From: an uncultured Hyphomonas sp.
Lineage (GTDB): Bacteria; Pseudomonadota; Alphaproteobacteria; Caulobacterales; Hyphomonadaceae
NCBI RefSeq assembly: GCF_963677035.1
Contig: NZ_OY781472.1
Location: 1,240,001 to 1,304,000, forward strand
DNA length: 64,000 nt
Direction of reading: 5' to 3'
Made by a program: the position numbers and the translations under genes. Below, one piece after another: positions 8,284 through 18,395 of this stretch. Under the pieces are notes generated by a model. The model made no database searches, was not told the DNA's origin, and saw nothing but the letters and a program-made list of their open reading frames with translations. Every line of letters begins with the position of its first letter. Position 1 is the stretch's first letter.

Positions 8284-8297
8284 GGATGAGCAGAGCC

Positions 8298-10163
8298 ATG
8301 ACGGGACCCTCCCGCTTTGATGTCATTGTCGTCGGTGGCGGCCACGCCGGATGCGAAGCCGCATCTGCGGCGGCGCGCTATGGTGCAAAGACAGCGTTGG
8401 TGACCCACAAGATATCCACCATCGGCGAGATGAGTTGCAACCCGGCAATCGGTGGGCTGGGCAAGGGCCACCTCGTCCGGGAGATTGATGCGCTAGACGG
8501 GCTTATGGGACGGCTCGCCGACAAAGCGGGTATCCAGTTCCGCATGCTGAACCGGTCCAAAGGCCCTGCCGTCTGGGGACCGCGTGCTCAGATTGACCGG
8601 AAACTTTATCGCCAGGCCATGCAGGACGAGATCCTGAACCACGCCAATCTGACCGTCATTGAGGATGGCGCCGAAGATCTCATCGTGAAGGACGGACAGG
8701 TTGCCGGTGTCGTGGGCCTTGGCGGCGACTCTTATCACGCGGCCAAAGTGGTCATCACGACCGGGACTTTCCTCAAAGGTGAGATCCACATCGGCGCCAA
8801 GCGTATTCCGGCCGGACGGGTCGGCGAAGCGCCGGCAATCGGTTTGTCAGACCGGCTCTACAGCCTCGATCTGCCGATGGGCCGTTTGAAAACTGGGACG
8901 CCTGCCCGGCTGGATGGTCGGACTATTGCCTGGGACCGGCTGGAAATGCAGCCGGCCGATGAGACGCCCGTGCCTTTCTCCTACATGACGGATCGGATTG
9001 AGGTTCCGCAGATTTCCTGCGGCATCACGTGGACCACACCGGAAACCCACGCGATCATCGAAGAGAATATGGAACAGTCGGCCGTCTATTCCGGGGCGAT
9101 CGCAGGTCGGGGTCCACGCTACTGCCCGTCCATCGAAGACAAGGTTAACCGGTTCGCCGACCGGGACCGCCATCAGGTTTTCCTGGAACCGGAAGGTCTC
9201 GATGATCACACGGTCTATCCGAACGGCATTTCTACGTCGCTTCCGGAAGACGTTCAGGAACAATTCGTCCGGACAATCCCTGGATTGGAAAACGTGGAAA
9301 TCCTCCAGCACGCCTATGCGATTGAATATGATTATGTCGATCCGCGCGCCCTGAATGCGACTCTGGAAGTGAAAGCCCTGCCCGGTCTTTATCTGGCGGG
9401 GCAGATCAATGGCACGACTGGTTACGAAGAGGCCGGCGCGCAAGGTCTTATGGCCGGACTCAATGCGGCGCGGGCCACGGACGGGAAAAATCCAATCATT
9501 CTGGATCGGGCCGAAGCCTATATCGGCGTTCTGGTTGATGACCTGATCACGCGCGGCGTCACGGAACCCTATCGGATGTTCACATCGCGGGCGGAATACC
9601 GCCTGGCCCTTCGCGCTGACAATGCAGATCAGCGTCTGACCGGGAAAGGAATCGAGGCCGGATGCGTCGGTCCGGACCGGGCGGCGATGTTTCACGTGAA
9701 ACATTTGACCCTCTCGGAATCCCGAAAAGCGCTCCAAACCCTGTCATTGTCCCCCGCCAAGGCCCGGGAGGCCGGTTGGAACGTTAATCAGGATGGCCGG
9801 GTTCGTACCGCCTGGGAGTATCTCGGATACAAGGACATCTCGCTCGAGACGCTCGTGAAAGTCTGGCCGGAGCTTTCCGGGATAGAACCGGACATCGCGG
9901 CGCAATTGGAGATCGAGGCGCTGTATTCCGGATATATTGAGCGTCAGGCCGGAGATGTCGAAGCACTCCGCCGGGATGAAGCGCTCCATATTCCTGAGGC
10001 AATCGACTATTCGGCGATCGGTGGCCTTTCAAACGAAGTCCGGCAAAAGCTTGAGGCCATTCGACCGGCCACACTCGGACAAGCCTCTCGCATTGAAGGC
10101 GTGACGCCGGGCGCCCTCACGGCGCTACTGGGGCACGTCAAACGCCGCCGGAAGACGGGCTAA
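8298..10163 (+). CDS. mnmG: tRNA uridine-5-carboxymethylaminomethyl(34) synthesis enzyme MnmG
   Basis: FAD enzyme that with MnmE installs the carboxymethylaminomethyl group at U34 of tRNA. It begins [16 protein letters not shown], the FAD-binding GxGxxG fold, then [23 protein letters not shown], the MnmG signature, and [17 protein letters not shown] further on. I prefer the ATG at 8298 (621 residues) because AGGA lies 11 bases upstream and the N-terminus then matches the family. The ATG at 8286 adds four codons and has no separate ribosome site. A perfect parS site is embedded in codons for FHVKH near residue 465. Confidence 0.96.
   Translation: MTGPSRFDVIVVGGGHAGCEAASAAARYGAKTALVTHKISTIGEMSCNPAIGGLGKGHLVREIDALDGLMGRLADKAGIQFRMLNRSKGPAVWGPRAQIDRKLYRQAMQDEILNHANLTVIEDGAEDLIVKDGQVAGVVGLGGDSYHAAKVVITTGTFLKGEIHIGAKRIPAGRVGEAPAIGLSDRLYSLDLPMGRLKTGTPARLDGRTIAWDRLEMQPADETPVPFSYMTDRIEVPQISCGITWTTPETHAIIEENMEQSAVYSGAIAGRGPRYCPSIEDKVNRFADRDRHQVFLEPEGLDDHTVYPNGISTSLPEDVQEQFVRTIPGLENVEILQHAYAIEYDYVDPRALNATLEVKALPGLYLAGQINGTTGYEEAGAQGLMAGLNAARATDGKNPIILDRAEAYIGVLVDDLITRGVTEPYRMFTSRAEYRLALRADNADQRLTGKGIEAGCVGPDRAAMFHVKHLTLSESRKALQTLSLSPAKAREAGWNVNQDGRVRTAWEYLGYKDISLETLVKVWPELSGIEPDIAAQLEIEALYSGYIERQAGDVEALRRDEALHIPEAIDYSAIGGLSNEVRQKLEAIRPATLGQASRIEGVTPGALTALLGHVKRRRKTG
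9688..9703. other. parS centromere site 1 (inside mnmG)
   Basis: TGTTTCACGTGAAACA, a perfect 16-bp palindrome identical to the universal ParB-binding parS consensus. It lies in the coding sequence of mnmG, about 1.9 kb before parB and 7 kb from the putative origin. A second identical site lies 520 bp downstream. ParB loads here and spreads. Confidence 0.95.
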
Positions 10164-10166
10164 GTC

Positions 10167-10787
10167 ATGGTAAATCAGGATCGCGCGGCCTTTCTGGCCG
10201 CAGAGGATGTTTCACGTGAAACACTGGAACGACTCGATCGGATCATCGAGACGCTCGACGACTGGCGGAAACGCAGCAATCTGATCGGCCCGAGGGAATG
10301 GCCGGTGATCTGGACGCGTCATGTTGCCGACTGCTTCCAGCTTCTGGATCATCTTCCGGATGATGCGAAAGTCGTGGACCTGGGGTCAGGGGCCGGCTTT
10401 CCGGGGTTGATCATCGCGGCGGCCCGGCCAGCGGGTCATGTGACCATGATTGAAAGTGTCGGAAAGAAGTGTGCGTTCCTGCGCGCGGCCATCGAAGCCG
10501 CAGGTCTGACGGCATCTGTTCGCCAGGAGCGGGCGGAATCTGTCGGCCCGATACCGGCTGACTATGTCACGGCGCGAGCTTTTGCACCGCTTCCGAAACT
10601 GCTCGACTATGCGGCGCCATGGCTGAAACAAGGTGCATCAGGGCTTTTCCTCAAGGGCGAACGCTGGAAAGAAGAATTGACGGAGGCTAGCCAAACATGG
10701 AACTTCGCTTATGAGGCGATTCCAAGCCGGGTTGGTGGGTCAGGTACAATTCTGATTGTCAGGGAGCTACGAGGTGGCAGGTATTAG
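10167..10787 (+). CDS. rsmG: 16S rRNA (guanine(527)-N(7))-methyltransferase
   Basis: Methylates G527 of 16S rRNA using S-adenosylmethionine. The 206-residue protein has KVVDLGSGAGFPGLIIA, the SAM-binding motif, near residue 70, and TARAFAPLPKLLDYAAPWLK typical of RsmG/GidB. The N-terminal DVSRETLERL is written by a parS palindrome, and many bacterial RsmG proteins keep the same words for this reason. The ATG follows the mnmG stop by three bases; its end overlaps parA by 14 bases. Confidence 0.95.
   Translation: MVNQDRAAFLAAEDVSRETLERLDRIIETLDDWRKRSNLIGPREWPVIWTRHVADCFQLLDHLPDDAKVVDLGSGAGFPGLIIAAARPAGHVTMIESVGKKCAFLRAAIEAAGLTASVRQERAESVGPIPADYVTARAFAPLPKLLDYAAPWLKQGASGLFLKGERWKEELTEASQTWNFAYEAIPSRVGGSGTILIVRELRGGRY
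10208..10223. other. parS centromere site 2 (inside rsmG)
   Basis: A second perfect TGTTTCACGTGAAACA, in codons 14-19 of rsmG and 520 bp from site 1. Together the pair forms the ParB nucleation centre next to parAB. I found no third exact copy in the window. Confidence 0.95.
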
Positions 10788-11586
10788 GCCCAGAATTTTT
10801 GCTGTCGTGAACCAAAAGGGTGGCGTCGGCAAAACCACAACTTCAATCAATCTCGGAACGGCGCTCGCCGCCGTTGGCCGCCGCGTTCTGATCGTCGACT
10901 TCGACGCACAGGGCAACGCCTCCACCGGGCTCGGAATCGAACGAACCGATCGCGCGACGACTTCTTACGACATCGTCGTGGATCGTTTGCCATTGGAACA
11001 GGCGGTTCTGTCGACCATCGTTCCACGCCTCGACATTGTCCCAGGCGATGAGAACCTGTCGGGCGTCGAGACCGAACTGGCCGCAGACCCGCACCGGTCT
11101 TATCGTTTGCGCGAAGCACTCCACAATTATGTCGACCGCGCGGAGGAGCAGGGTCTGCCGCGCTATGACTACATTCTCATCGACTGCCCGCCGTCGCTTT
11201 CGGCGCTGACGATGAACGCCATGACCGCTGCTGATGCGCTGCTCGTTCCGCTGCAGTGTGAGTTCCTGGCGCTCGAAGGGCTCAGCCAGCTGCTTCGCAC
11301 GGTGGATGTCGTTCGCCAGGGCCTGAACCCGAACCTGGAGATCCAGGGCGTGGTTCTGACCATGTATGACCGGCGTAACAATCTTTCGGACCAGGTGGCG
11401 GATGAGGTCCGGGCCTTCTTTGGCAACAAGGTCTACAACACGGTGATCCCGCGCAATGTGCGCTTGTCCGAGGCGCCGTCTTTCGGCAAGCCAGCGCTGC
11501 TGTATGATTATCGCTGTCCGGGCAGCGAAGCCTATATCCGGCTCGCTTCGGAAGTTCTGCAGCGCGAAAAGGCACGGGCGGCCTGA
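10774..11586 (+). CDS. parA: Chromosome partitioning ATPase ParA
   Basis: Walker-type ATPase that binds DNA nonspecifically and moves ParB-parS complexes toward the new pole. The deviant Walker A KGGVGKTTTS sits near residue 15, followed by VDFDAQGNASTGLG and the Walker B ILIDCPPSL. I chose GTG at 10774 (270 residues) because AGGGAG lies seven bases upstream; a TTG at 10756 is less likely. It overlaps the end of rsmG and precedes parB by five bases, so rsmG-parA-parB is one operon. Confidence 0.96.
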   Translation: MAGIRPRIFAVVNQKGGVGKTTTSINLGTALAAVGRRVLIVDFDAQGNASTGLGIERTDRATTSYDIVVDRLPLEQAVLSTIVPRLDIVPGDENLSGVETELAADPHRSYRLREALHNYVDRAEEQGLPRYDYILIDCPPSLSALTMNAMTAADALLVPLQCEFLALEGLSQLLRTVDVVRQGLNPNLEIQGVVLTMYDRRNNLSDQVADEVRAFFGNKVYNTVIPRNVRLSEAPSFGKPALLYDYRCPGSEAYIRLASEVLQREKARAA

Positions 11587-11591
11587 CCGAC

Positions 11592-12506
11592 ATGGCAAAG
11601 GAATCGAAACAGAAACCCAGCCGCCTTGGCCGTGGCCTGTCATCCCTGATCGGCGAGGTCGAAGCGTCCACGCCCGCAAAGCCGGAGCCGGGAACTGGGG
11701 CCGCACCGGCGGGCGTCAATGAGATCGCAATTACGAGCATCCGGCGCAACCCGTCCCAGCCGCGCCGGACATTCGATGAAGGCGCCCTGCAGGAACTGGC
11801 GGAATCGATTCGTACCAAAGGTATTCTTCAGGCAATTCTTGTCCGGCCCGATCCGAAAGATGCTGGCAAATTCCAGATCATCGCGGGAGAGCGCCGTTGG
11901 CGCGCCGCGCGGCTTGCCGGTCTCGAATCGATCCCGGCTGTCGTCCGGAACGTGGACGAGCTGGAGCTGCTGGAAGTCGGCATCATCGAAAATGTGCAAC
12001 GCGCAGATCTCAATCCGATCGAAGAGGCAGAGGCCTATGAAGCGCTGATGAGCCGGTTTGGCCGGACTCAGGAAGGGCTTGCCAACAGCGTCGGCAAAAG
12101 CCGCGTGCACATCACCAACACACTCCGTCTGCTCCAGCTGCCGGATGCAGCCCGGGCCTATGTTCGCGAAGGCAAGGTCAGTGCGGGCCATGCCCGTGCC
12201 GCGCTCGGGGCATCTGATCCCGAAGCCGTTATCGAGATGGCAGCAGAACGTGGCCTCAGCGTCCGTGAGGTCGAAGCCCTGGTCAAAGGCGCCCGGGACG
12301 GCGGGTCTCTGGAAACGAGGTCTGCAAAGCCCAAGGCCGCCGAAAAGGATGTCGACACCGAAGCGCTGGAAGCGGACCTGATGCGTCAGCTCGGCCTGCA
12401 GGTGGACATCCGGCACGGTAAGAATGGCGGCGAACTGCGGATCAAATATCGGGATCTTGAGCAGCTGGATGATGTCTGCCGCCGGCTGACGCGGCGCAAG
12501 ACCTGA
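11592..12506 (+). CDS. parB: Chromosome partitioning protein ParB
   Basis: CTP-dependent DNA clamp that loads at parS and spreads. The 304-residue protein has a basic N-terminus ending LGRGLSSLIGE (ParA-contact region), the CTP-binding motifs ESIRTKGILQAILVRP, GERRWRAARLAG and ENVQRADLNPIEEAEAY, a helix-turn-helix near residue 160 (GLANSVGKSRVHITNTLRLLQLP), and a C-terminal dimer domain. It is convergent with holA, with only three bases between the stop codons and no visible terminator. Confidence 0.96.
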   Translation: MAKESKQKPSRLGRGLSSLIGEVEASTPAKPEPGTGAAPAGVNEIAITSIRRNPSQPRRTFDEGALQELAESIRTKGILQAILVRPDPKDAGKFQIIAGERRWRAARLAGLESIPAVVRNVDELELLEVGIIENVQRADLNPIEEAEAYEALMSRFGRTQEGLANSVGKSRVHITNTLRLLQLPDAARAYVREGKVSAGHARAALGASDPEAVIEMAAERGLSVREVEALVKGARDGGSLETRSAKPKAAEKDVDTEALEADLMRQLGLQVDIRHGKNGGELRIKYRDLEQLDDVCRRLTRRKT

Positions 12507-12509
12507 GTC

Positions 12510-13544
12510 CTATCGGGCCGCTTCTGCTGCTCTTGCTAGGTCATTCATCAGTACACGGACTACTGAATCTGTGCTGCCGCCCGCGCGCTTCGCCTGCGCC
12601 TCGGCATCATAGATCCGTTCCATCACCCGGGTCAGGCGCCTGACGGGCCATTTGCTGAGACGGGCGCGATAAGCGGGCCATTCACTCTGCCAGACGGGTG
12701 GGCGCAGCTTCATGTTCGGGTTGGACTGACCTTCTTCGATCCGGACATGGGCATCCAGCATCCGGCGAACCTCGAACTGGAGTGAGCGCAGGACACTGAT
12801 TCCTGCTGTGCCAGCCATTGCGAGTTTCTCAAACGCCGCATTGGCCGCTGCCGGATGGCCATCCAGCGTGGCTGAAATGGCCGTCGACAGCGTCTGCTCA
12901 AACTCGGTTGCGCAGAGCGCCCGGACATCTGCCGCTGAAACAGCTCTGCCGAGGCCACGGGCGTAGAGTGCCAGTTTTTCGATTTCGGAATTGGCGGCCA
13001 TGCGATGTCCGGGCAGATCTCCGACGAACAGACGCAAGGCTTCAGGGTCGATCTCGACGCCAGCTTCCTTGAGCGCCTGTTTGGCGCGCTGCTCGATATC
13101 CACACCTTCATCGGCGAAGAACTGAAGACCAGCTGTCCGTTTTGCCGATTCCGCTGCACTGCGGAGTTTTGACTTTTTCGGCAGGCTGCCAGCCTCGATC
13201 AGCAGATGTGCGCTGAACCGGCCGTCACTCTTGTCGCCGTCTTCAATGGCTTCGATCAGCAGTTTTGCGATCTTGTCGCCGCTGGTTCTCACGCGGACGA
13301 CGCGCGGATCGCCCAGCAGGGAAACGGCTTCGAGTGCATCGAACAGAAGGGCAGGCTCTTTTCGGATGGCGTCGTCGTCCAGCAGGGTGACGTCGGCATG
13401 TACGCCTTTGCCCGCCCAGGCGGAAATCAATAGCTGGCCATTGTCGCTCGCGAGGCCTTCATCCTCTCCAAAGGCAAGCACGGCCCAGATATCGGGATCC
13501 GGCTTGCGGGCAAAGGATGCGGCCTTTTTGCCCTGGAGCAACAT
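12510..13544 (-). CDS. holA: DNA polymerase III subunit delta
   Basis: Clamp-loader delta subunit, which opens the beta sliding clamp. The 344-residue length is usual. Recognisable parts are the N-terminal GEDEGL strand region, the TLLDDDAIRKEP segment, the LPGHRMAANSEIEKLALY helix region typical of HolA, and a C-terminal WPVRRLTRVMERIYDAEAQAKR. The family diverges strongly, so the call rests on these segments and the lptE-holA pairing, which is common in Proteobacteria. Its start overlaps the lptE stop by one base (TGATG). Confidence 0.88.
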   Translation of the reverse strand: MLLQGKKAASFARKPDPDIWAVLAFGEDEGLASDNGQLLISAWAGKGVHADVTLLDDDAIRKEPALLFDALEAVSLLGDPRVVRVRTSGDKIAKLLIEAIEDGDKSDGRFSAHLLIEAGSLPKKSKLRSAAESAKRTAGLQFFADEGVDIEQRAKQALKEAGVEIDPEALRLFVGDLPGHRMAANSEIEKLALYARGLGRAVSAADVRALCATEFEQTLSTAISATLDGHPAAANAAFEKLAMAGTAGISVLRSLQFEVRRMLDAHVRIEEGQSNPNMKLRPPVWQSEWPAYRARLSKWPVRRLTRVMERIYDAEAQAKRAGGSTDSVVRVLMNDLARAAEAAR

Positions 13545-14017
13545 CAGTTTTGTGTGGCGAGCTGCAACCGCAAATCATCGACGATGCGGCCAGCCAGGAC
13601 ACGCATCACGCGATCGGCTGCATTGGTCTGCGCTGAAATATCCCCATAAGGTGCGTCCGGTACAGAGAAGCTGTTCTCGGCATCAGAATTTCCGACGACG
13701 CTGACATTCTCTCCGGACAGCACATAAGTCGCTACGGCGTTATAGGATGAACGCGATGCAGCGCCGTCCGGCTTGAACTCCAACCGGGTCAGTCCGTCTT
13801 TCAGCTTCACTTCAAGTGTTGCCGTCGTGCTGAGATTGGGCAATCCCGCAGCGAGTTCCTGCTGCAGCGCGCGGCGCAGCATATAACCCGAGCGGCCAGG
13901 AATCTCTTTGACGGTAATGTTGCCGGACGCAAACGAAGCGCTCCCGCCAGGTGCATAGACAGGCTGGAAGCCGCAGGCCGGCAGAACAAGAGCGAGCGCG
14001 ATCAGGAAGCGTTTCAT
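13544..14017 (-). CDS. lptE: LPS-assembly lipoprotein LptE-like
   Basis: LptE plugs the LptD barrel that inserts lipopolysaccharide in the outer membrane. The 157-residue protein starts with [21 protein letters not shown], a signal peptide with lipobox LPAC and the CGFQPVY that often follows in alphaproteobacterial LptE. Then come [20 protein letters not shown] and an AVATYVLSG segment. Order leuS-lptE-holA is the standard proteobacterial arrangement and strengthens the call. Start and stop overlap both neighbours by 1-4 bases. Confidence 0.88.
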   Translation of the reverse strand: MKRFLIALALVLPACGFQPVYAPGGSASFASGNITVKEIPGRSGYMLRRALQQELAAGLPNLSTTATLEVKLKDGLTRLEFKPDGAASRSSYNAVATYVLSGENVSVVGNSDAENSFSVPDAPYGDISAQTNAADRVMRVLAGRIVDDLRLQLATQN

Positions 14018-16578
14018 ACCGCCACGATATTCACGATGCGGCCCGGCACGACAATGGTTTTCTTCACGGTCTTGCCTTCGATGAAGGAGACAACTTCCGG
14101 AAGGGCGTGCGCGATGGCCTCGACGGCCTCGTTGGATTCGCCTTTCGGGACGGTAATTTCACCCCGGCGCTTGCCGTTGACCTGAACGGCCATGGTCACG
14201 GCATCGTCTTCGGTCAGCGCCTTGTCAGCGATCGGCCAGGGCGCAGCAGACACAAAGCCGTCTCCGCCGATCCGTTCCCAGCAGGCTTCCGCCAGGTGTG
14301 GCATGAACGGGGTCAGGCAGCGGGCCAGCATGGAGGCACCTTCAAAGCGGGCCCCGACAGCTTCACCGCTGGATTCGGCCTTCTTCAGCACGCTCACCCA
14401 TTCATGAATGCTGGCGACGGCGGAGTTGAAGCGGAATTCTTCGATGGCTTTGTCGATGGCGGCGACAGCCTTGTGGCTTGCCTTGCGAACCGTGAGGGAG
14501 ACGGCATCTTCGGCCGGGCTCGCTTTATCCAACTCGCCCAGCGCGTCGAACAGGCTCCAGAGGCGTTGAGCAAAGCGACCTGCACCTTCAACACCGGCCT
14601 GGGTCCATTCCACATCCCGCTCAGGCGGGGAGTCAGACAGCACGAACCAGCGCGCAACGTCGGCCCCGAACTCGGCAATGATCGCATCCGGATCGACCGT
14701 GTTCTTTTTGGATTTCGACATTTTCTCGATCGGGCCAGGCGTTACGAGACCGCCGGTGGCTTTTTCAATCCAGGTGTCACCTTCCTGCTCAACTTCCGAC
14801 GGCTGCAGCCATTGACCGGAATTGGACTTGTAAGTCTCGTGCGTGACCATGCCTTGCGTGAACAGGCCGGCGAAAGGCTCACCGCTCGGCAGGTCCAGTT
14901 CACCGATGTCCCGCATCGCACGGGAGAAAAAGCGCGAATACAACAGGTGCAGCACGGCATGTTCGATGCCGCCGACATATTGATCCACCGGCAGCCAATA
15001 GGCGCGTTCTTCCAGATCGTCCGCGCTGGCGAAGCGCGCATAGTACCAGGATGAATCCACGAATGTGTCCAGCGTATCGGTTTCACGCCGGGCCGGCTTG
15101 CCGCATTTCGGGCAGTCGACATGTTTCCAGGTCGCGTGCCGGTCCAGCGGGTTGCCCGGCTGGTCAAAGGTCACATCATCCGGCAGGCGCACGGGCAGGT
15201 CGCTTTCCGGGACCGGCACCACGCCGCATTTTTCACAATGCACCACCGGAATGGGACAGCCCCAGTAACGCTGGCGGGAGACGCCCCAGTCGCGCAGGCG
15301 GTAGTTCACCGTACCGGCGCCCAGCTCCATGCTTTCGATCCGTTCGATTGCGGTGCGTTTGGCGTCCTCAATGCCGAGACCATCGAGGAACTCGGAATTA
15401 AAGATCGAGCCGGGGCCAGTATAGGCCTCTTCTTCGACCGTATAACTTGCCCGGTCGGCGCCAGGCGGCAGCACGACAGGTGTGACGTCCAGACCGAATT
15501 TCCGGGCAAACTCGATGTCCCGCTGGTCATGTGCCGGACAGCCGAAAATTGCGCCGGTGCCGTAGCCCATCAGCACGAAGTTCGCGACCCAGACCGGCAG
15601 GGTTTTTCCGTCGACAAACGGGTGCTTCACCGTCAGGCCGGTATCGAAGCCCAGCTTCTCGGCCTTCTCAATGGCCTCCTCGCTGGTGCCCACTTGCGCG
15701 CACTTCCCGCGGAAGGCTTTCAGCTCTTCCGATTGCTCGGCCAGCTGGATCGTCAGCGGATGATCTGGTGACAGCGCAATGAAGCTTGCGCCGAACAGCG
15801 TGTCCGGCCGTGTGGTGAAAATGTCGATGCCGGTGTCGAAATTGGCGGGCGCATCGCCATCCCACTCGAACTGCATCTGCAGGCCTTCCGACCGGCCGAT
15901 CCAGTTCGCCTGCATGGTGCGCACCTTTTCAGGCCAGCGCTCCAGCTTCTGGACTTCTTCCAGCAGGTCCTCGGCATAATGCGTTATGTTGAAGAACCAT
16001 TGTGTCAGCTCGCGCTGTTCAACCAGCGCGCCCGAACGCCAGCCGCGCCCGTCGATCACCTGTTCGTTTGCCAGAACAGTATTGTCGACCGGGTCCCAGT
16101 TCACCTTGGAGGCTTTCCGGTAGACCAGCCCCTTGTCCAGCATCTTCAGGAACAGGGCTTGCTGCGCGCCATAATATTCCGGGTCGCAGGTGGCAAACTC
16201 CCGGCTCCAGTCCAGCGACAGGCCGAGTTTTGCAAACTGCGCCTTCATCGCGGCGATGTTTTCGTAGGTCCATTTGCCGGGGTGGACGTTTTTCTCCATC
16301 GCGGCGTTTTCTGCCGGCATGCCGAAAGCGTCCCAGCCCATGGGATGCAGCACATTATAACCCTTGGCGCGGCGGTGACGGGCAACGACATCGCCCATGG
16401 CGTAGTTGCGCACATGGCCCATATGCAGGCGCCCGGACGGATACGGGAACATCTCCAGCACGAAGGCTTTCGGGGCGTCGCCAGCGTCCTTCGGCGATTT
16501 CGCCCTGAACAGGTCCGCCCTGGCCCATGCTTCACGCCATTTCTCTTCCGCAGTTTGCGGATCGTACCGGGTGGCCAT
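14014..16578 (-). CDS. leuS: Leucine--tRNA ligase
   Basis: Charges tRNA-Leu with leucine; class I synthetase with an editing domain. The 854-residue protein has the HIGH-type motif PSGRLHMGH near residue 50, an editing (CP1) domain with [15 protein letters not shown], a zinc-binding insert HCEKCGVVP and CPKCG, WYYARF, and the KMSKSKKN loop near residue 620. The ATG at 16578 follows a GGGAGAGG ribosome site. It opens the leuS-lptE-holA operon. Confidence 0.98.
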   Translation of the reverse strand: MATRYDPQTAEEKWREAWARADLFRAKSPKDAGDAPKAFVLEMFPYPSGRLHMGHVRNYAMGDVVARHRRAKGYNVLHPMGWDAFGMPAENAAMEKNVHPGKWTYENIAAMKAQFAKLGLSLDWSREFATCDPEYYGAQQALFLKMLDKGLVYRKASKVNWDPVDNTVLANEQVIDGRGWRSGALVEQRELTQWFFNITHYAEDLLEEVQKLERWPEKVRTMQANWIGRSEGLQMQFEWDGDAPANFDTGIDIFTTRPDTLFGASFIALSPDHPLTIQLAEQSEELKAFRGKCAQVGTSEEAIEKAEKLGFDTGLTVKHPFVDGKTLPVWVANFVLMGYGTGAIFGCPAHDQRDIEFARKFGLDVTPVVLPPGADRASYTVEEEAYTGPGSIFNSEFLDGLGIEDAKRTAIERIESMELGAGTVNYRLRDWGVSRQRYWGCPIPVVHCEKCGVVPVPESDLPVRLPDDVTFDQPGNPLDRHATWKHVDCPKCGKPARRETDTLDTFVDSSWYYARFASADDLEERAYWLPVDQYVGGIEHAVLHLLYSRFFSRAMRDIGELDLPSGEPFAGLFTQGMVTHETYKSNSGQWLQPSEVEQEGDTWIEKATGGLVTPGPIEKMSKSKKNTVDPDAIIAEFGADVARWFVLSDSPPERDVEWTQAGVEGAGRFAQRLWSLFDALGELDKASPAEDAVSLTVRKASHKAVAAIDKAIEEFRFNSAVASIHEWVSVLKKAESSGEAVGARFEGASMLARCLTPFMPHLAEACWERIGGDGFVSAAPWPIADKALTEDDAVTMAVQVNGKRRGEITVPKGESNEAVEAIAHALPEVVSFIEGKTVKKTIVVPGRIVNIVAV

Positions 16579-16616
16579 TGGCCTCTCCCTTGATTGTCGT
16601 CTGATCTGACCGGCTT

Positions 16617-17045
16617 TTAGCCGAGTTGCGAATTCTTGAGGGTCCGCGCGCGGTCAAGGATCGCATTTTCAAGCTGGACCGCGGTTTCCGGATCAACCGG
16701 TGCATCGACCCAGGTGCCATCCTGATTCACCTGACGGAACACTGCCACTTTCACACCGTCGGCGCGTAGTCGCGTGCCGAGGATATAGACGGTGGCCTTG
16801 ACGCGTTCATTCTCGGAGCCCGGAAAGCTTTTCCAGTCATACACGATCAGACCGCCGATCGGATCGGTGCTTTTCACCGGCATCTCGGTGAACGTGTCGA
16901 GCGAGGCGCGCCACAAAAAGGGGTTCACTGTTCCGACATTCTTCGCAGCGACCTGGGCGTCTGCGCTGAGCCGCTTTCCACCACCTTGGCAACCGGTCAG
17001 TGCAAACAGGGCAGCGGCTGCCGCGGAGAAGACATATTTGTTCAT
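16617..17045 (-). CDS. DUF3576-type lipoprotein
   Basis: From the ATG at 17045 the 142-residue protein starts [22 protein letters not shown], a lipoprotein signal with lipobox LTGC. The rest includes [37 protein letters not shown], typical of the alphaproteobacterial DUF3576 family. The function is unknown; an envelope role is likely from the lipid anchor. It lies upstream of leuS on the same strand and is probably cotranscribed, as in Caulobacter. An upstream in-frame start at 17066 would put residues before the signal and is unlikely. Confidence 0.8.
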   Translation of the reverse strand: MNKYVFSAAAAALFALTGCQGGGKRLSADAQVAAKNVGTVNPFLWRASLDTFTEMPVKSTDPIGGLIVYDWKSFPGSENERVKATVYILGTRLRADGVKVAVFRQVNQDGTWVDAPVDPETAVQLENAILDRARTLKNSQLG

Positions 17046-17148
17046 GAGGTAAGTTCCCGAGCGCAATACCTTGTAGACCGGCGTTGTATAACAACACGAG
17101 TCTGCGCTCGCCAGTGCTCATGTGTGCAGCATACCGAAGGAGAAAAGC

Positions 17149-18315
17149 ATGAAACGTCCGATCCTTCTGGCCTTTGCCTCGGTCATGGGCTGCCTGCCTG
17201 CTCTGGCGCAGGAAGAATGGTCCGTTTGGGAAACGGACTGGAAGGCCGATGCGGGGCTCGTGCTGTCGCCCGGCGCGGAGGCGCCCGCACTGTACCGGCT
17301 GGGTGTCGGCGTCGATACCAATCGCGTGCTGGACAATGGCCTTGTGCTCGGGCTGGCGCTGGGAATGGATGCGCAGCAGGACCAGTCATCGCGCGCGGGA
17401 TTTTCCGGCATTGTCGCCGCGCCAATGCCTGGTACGCCCGCCATCGCAGGGGCTTTCAGCGGGCTTGGCCGGTCGCCAGGCATGGAAGACGATGGCGCGC
17501 GCAGTGTTTTACAGACAGCCTATCTCTATGCTGAGGGCGGATATGGCGAAGTCCGCCTCGGGCGCGACGAGGGGGTTGCGAAACGTTTCTCTCAAGGCGC
17601 GCCTTCCCTGTTTTCGGCGGTATCGCTGCATGCGCCCCGACTGGACCCGGATGGCGGGGCGATTGTGCGCACAGACCATGACCTGACCGGACCGGCCGCG
17701 AAAGTGTCCTACACCACGCCGAGAATTGTCGGCTTCAAGGGCGGACTTTCGTATACGCCCGTAGCAGATGTGCGTGGTCTGGACCGGGATCCGGCGCGAA
17801 TCCTGCCCGGCACGGCGGCGTATTCGATCTCCGATGCCGGGGAAGCCAGCATCAATTTCAATCACCGTTTCAGGGAAAGTGGCGTGCGCGTGCGTGCCTC
17901 AACAGCGTGGAGCCGCGCGGACGTAGATGCGTCTCCGGTTTCTCCGGTCACGTATGGAACAGTGGAAACCCTGTCGTTTGGTGCGAATGCGGCGTGGAAG
18001 AATACGGTGATCGGCGCCAGCTGGCAGGGCAGCGACAATGGTCTGACCGGGCGCCCCGGGGACTATTCGGCCTGGACTGCGGGGATCACGCATTCAGCCC
18101 TTGGTTTCGACTGGGGCGTCGAATATGGCCGCGCCACCGACGATGCTGCCGGCGTAAAAGGCGAATCCTGGCGCGCCGGACTCGCCCGGCCTGTGACAGA
18201 GGCTGCCCGAATTGCGTTCGGATACCGTCACGATCAGCTGGATTTCATGGCAAAGGCGCCTTCTCACCCCCTGGGTGGGGAAGGAATTGTGATAGAAATC
18301 ACACTATCGCATTAG
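17149..18315 (+). CDS. Outer-membrane porin-like beta-barrel protein
   Basis: 388 residues from an ATG that follows AAGGAGAAAAGC. A signal peptide ending LPALAQEE is followed by alternating strands with many glycines and aromatic residues, e.g. NRVLDNGLVLGLALGMD, YAEGGYGEVRLGRDEG and GIVIEITLSH at the very end, as expected of a 16-strand general porin. The GYGEVRLGRDEG phrase is typical of alphaproteobacterial porins, where strand 3 leads to the constriction loop. Substrate range cannot be inferred. It is divergent from the DUF3576 lipoprotein with about 100 bp between the starts. Confidence 0.8.
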   Translation: MKRPILLAFASVMGCLPALAQEEWSVWETDWKADAGLVLSPGAEAPALYRLGVGVDTNRVLDNGLVLGLALGMDAQQDQSSRAGFSGIVAAPMPGTPAIAGAFSGLGRSPGMEDDGARSVLQTAYLYAEGGYGEVRLGRDEGVAKRFSQGAPSLFSAVSLHAPRLDPDGGAIVRTDHDLTGPAAKVSYTTPRIVGFKGGLSYTPVADVRGLDRDPARILPGTAAYSISDAGEASINFNHRFRESGVRVRASTAWSRADVDASPVSPVTYGTVETLSFGANAAWKNTVIGASWQGSDNGLTGRPGDYSAWTAGITHSALGFDWGVEYGRATDDAAGVKGESWRAGLARPVTEAARIAFGYRHDQLDFMAKAPSHPLGGEGIVIEITLSH

Positions 18316-18336
18316 TTTATCAGGACTGTCCGATAA

Positions 18337-18351
18337 TTAATCTTCTGTTTA
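18337..18351 (+). promoter_or_regulatory. CtrA-type box upstream of the NtrZ-like gene
   Basis: TTAATCTTCTGTTTA matches TTAA-N7-TTAA at seven of eight fixed positions with exact spacing, 44 bp before the start of the NtrZ-like gene. A role in cell-cycle control is plausible but untested. Confidence 0.35.
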
Positions 18352-18395
18352 GGTGATCGGACCCCTAATATACGTTGAGGAAAACGGTACAGATT

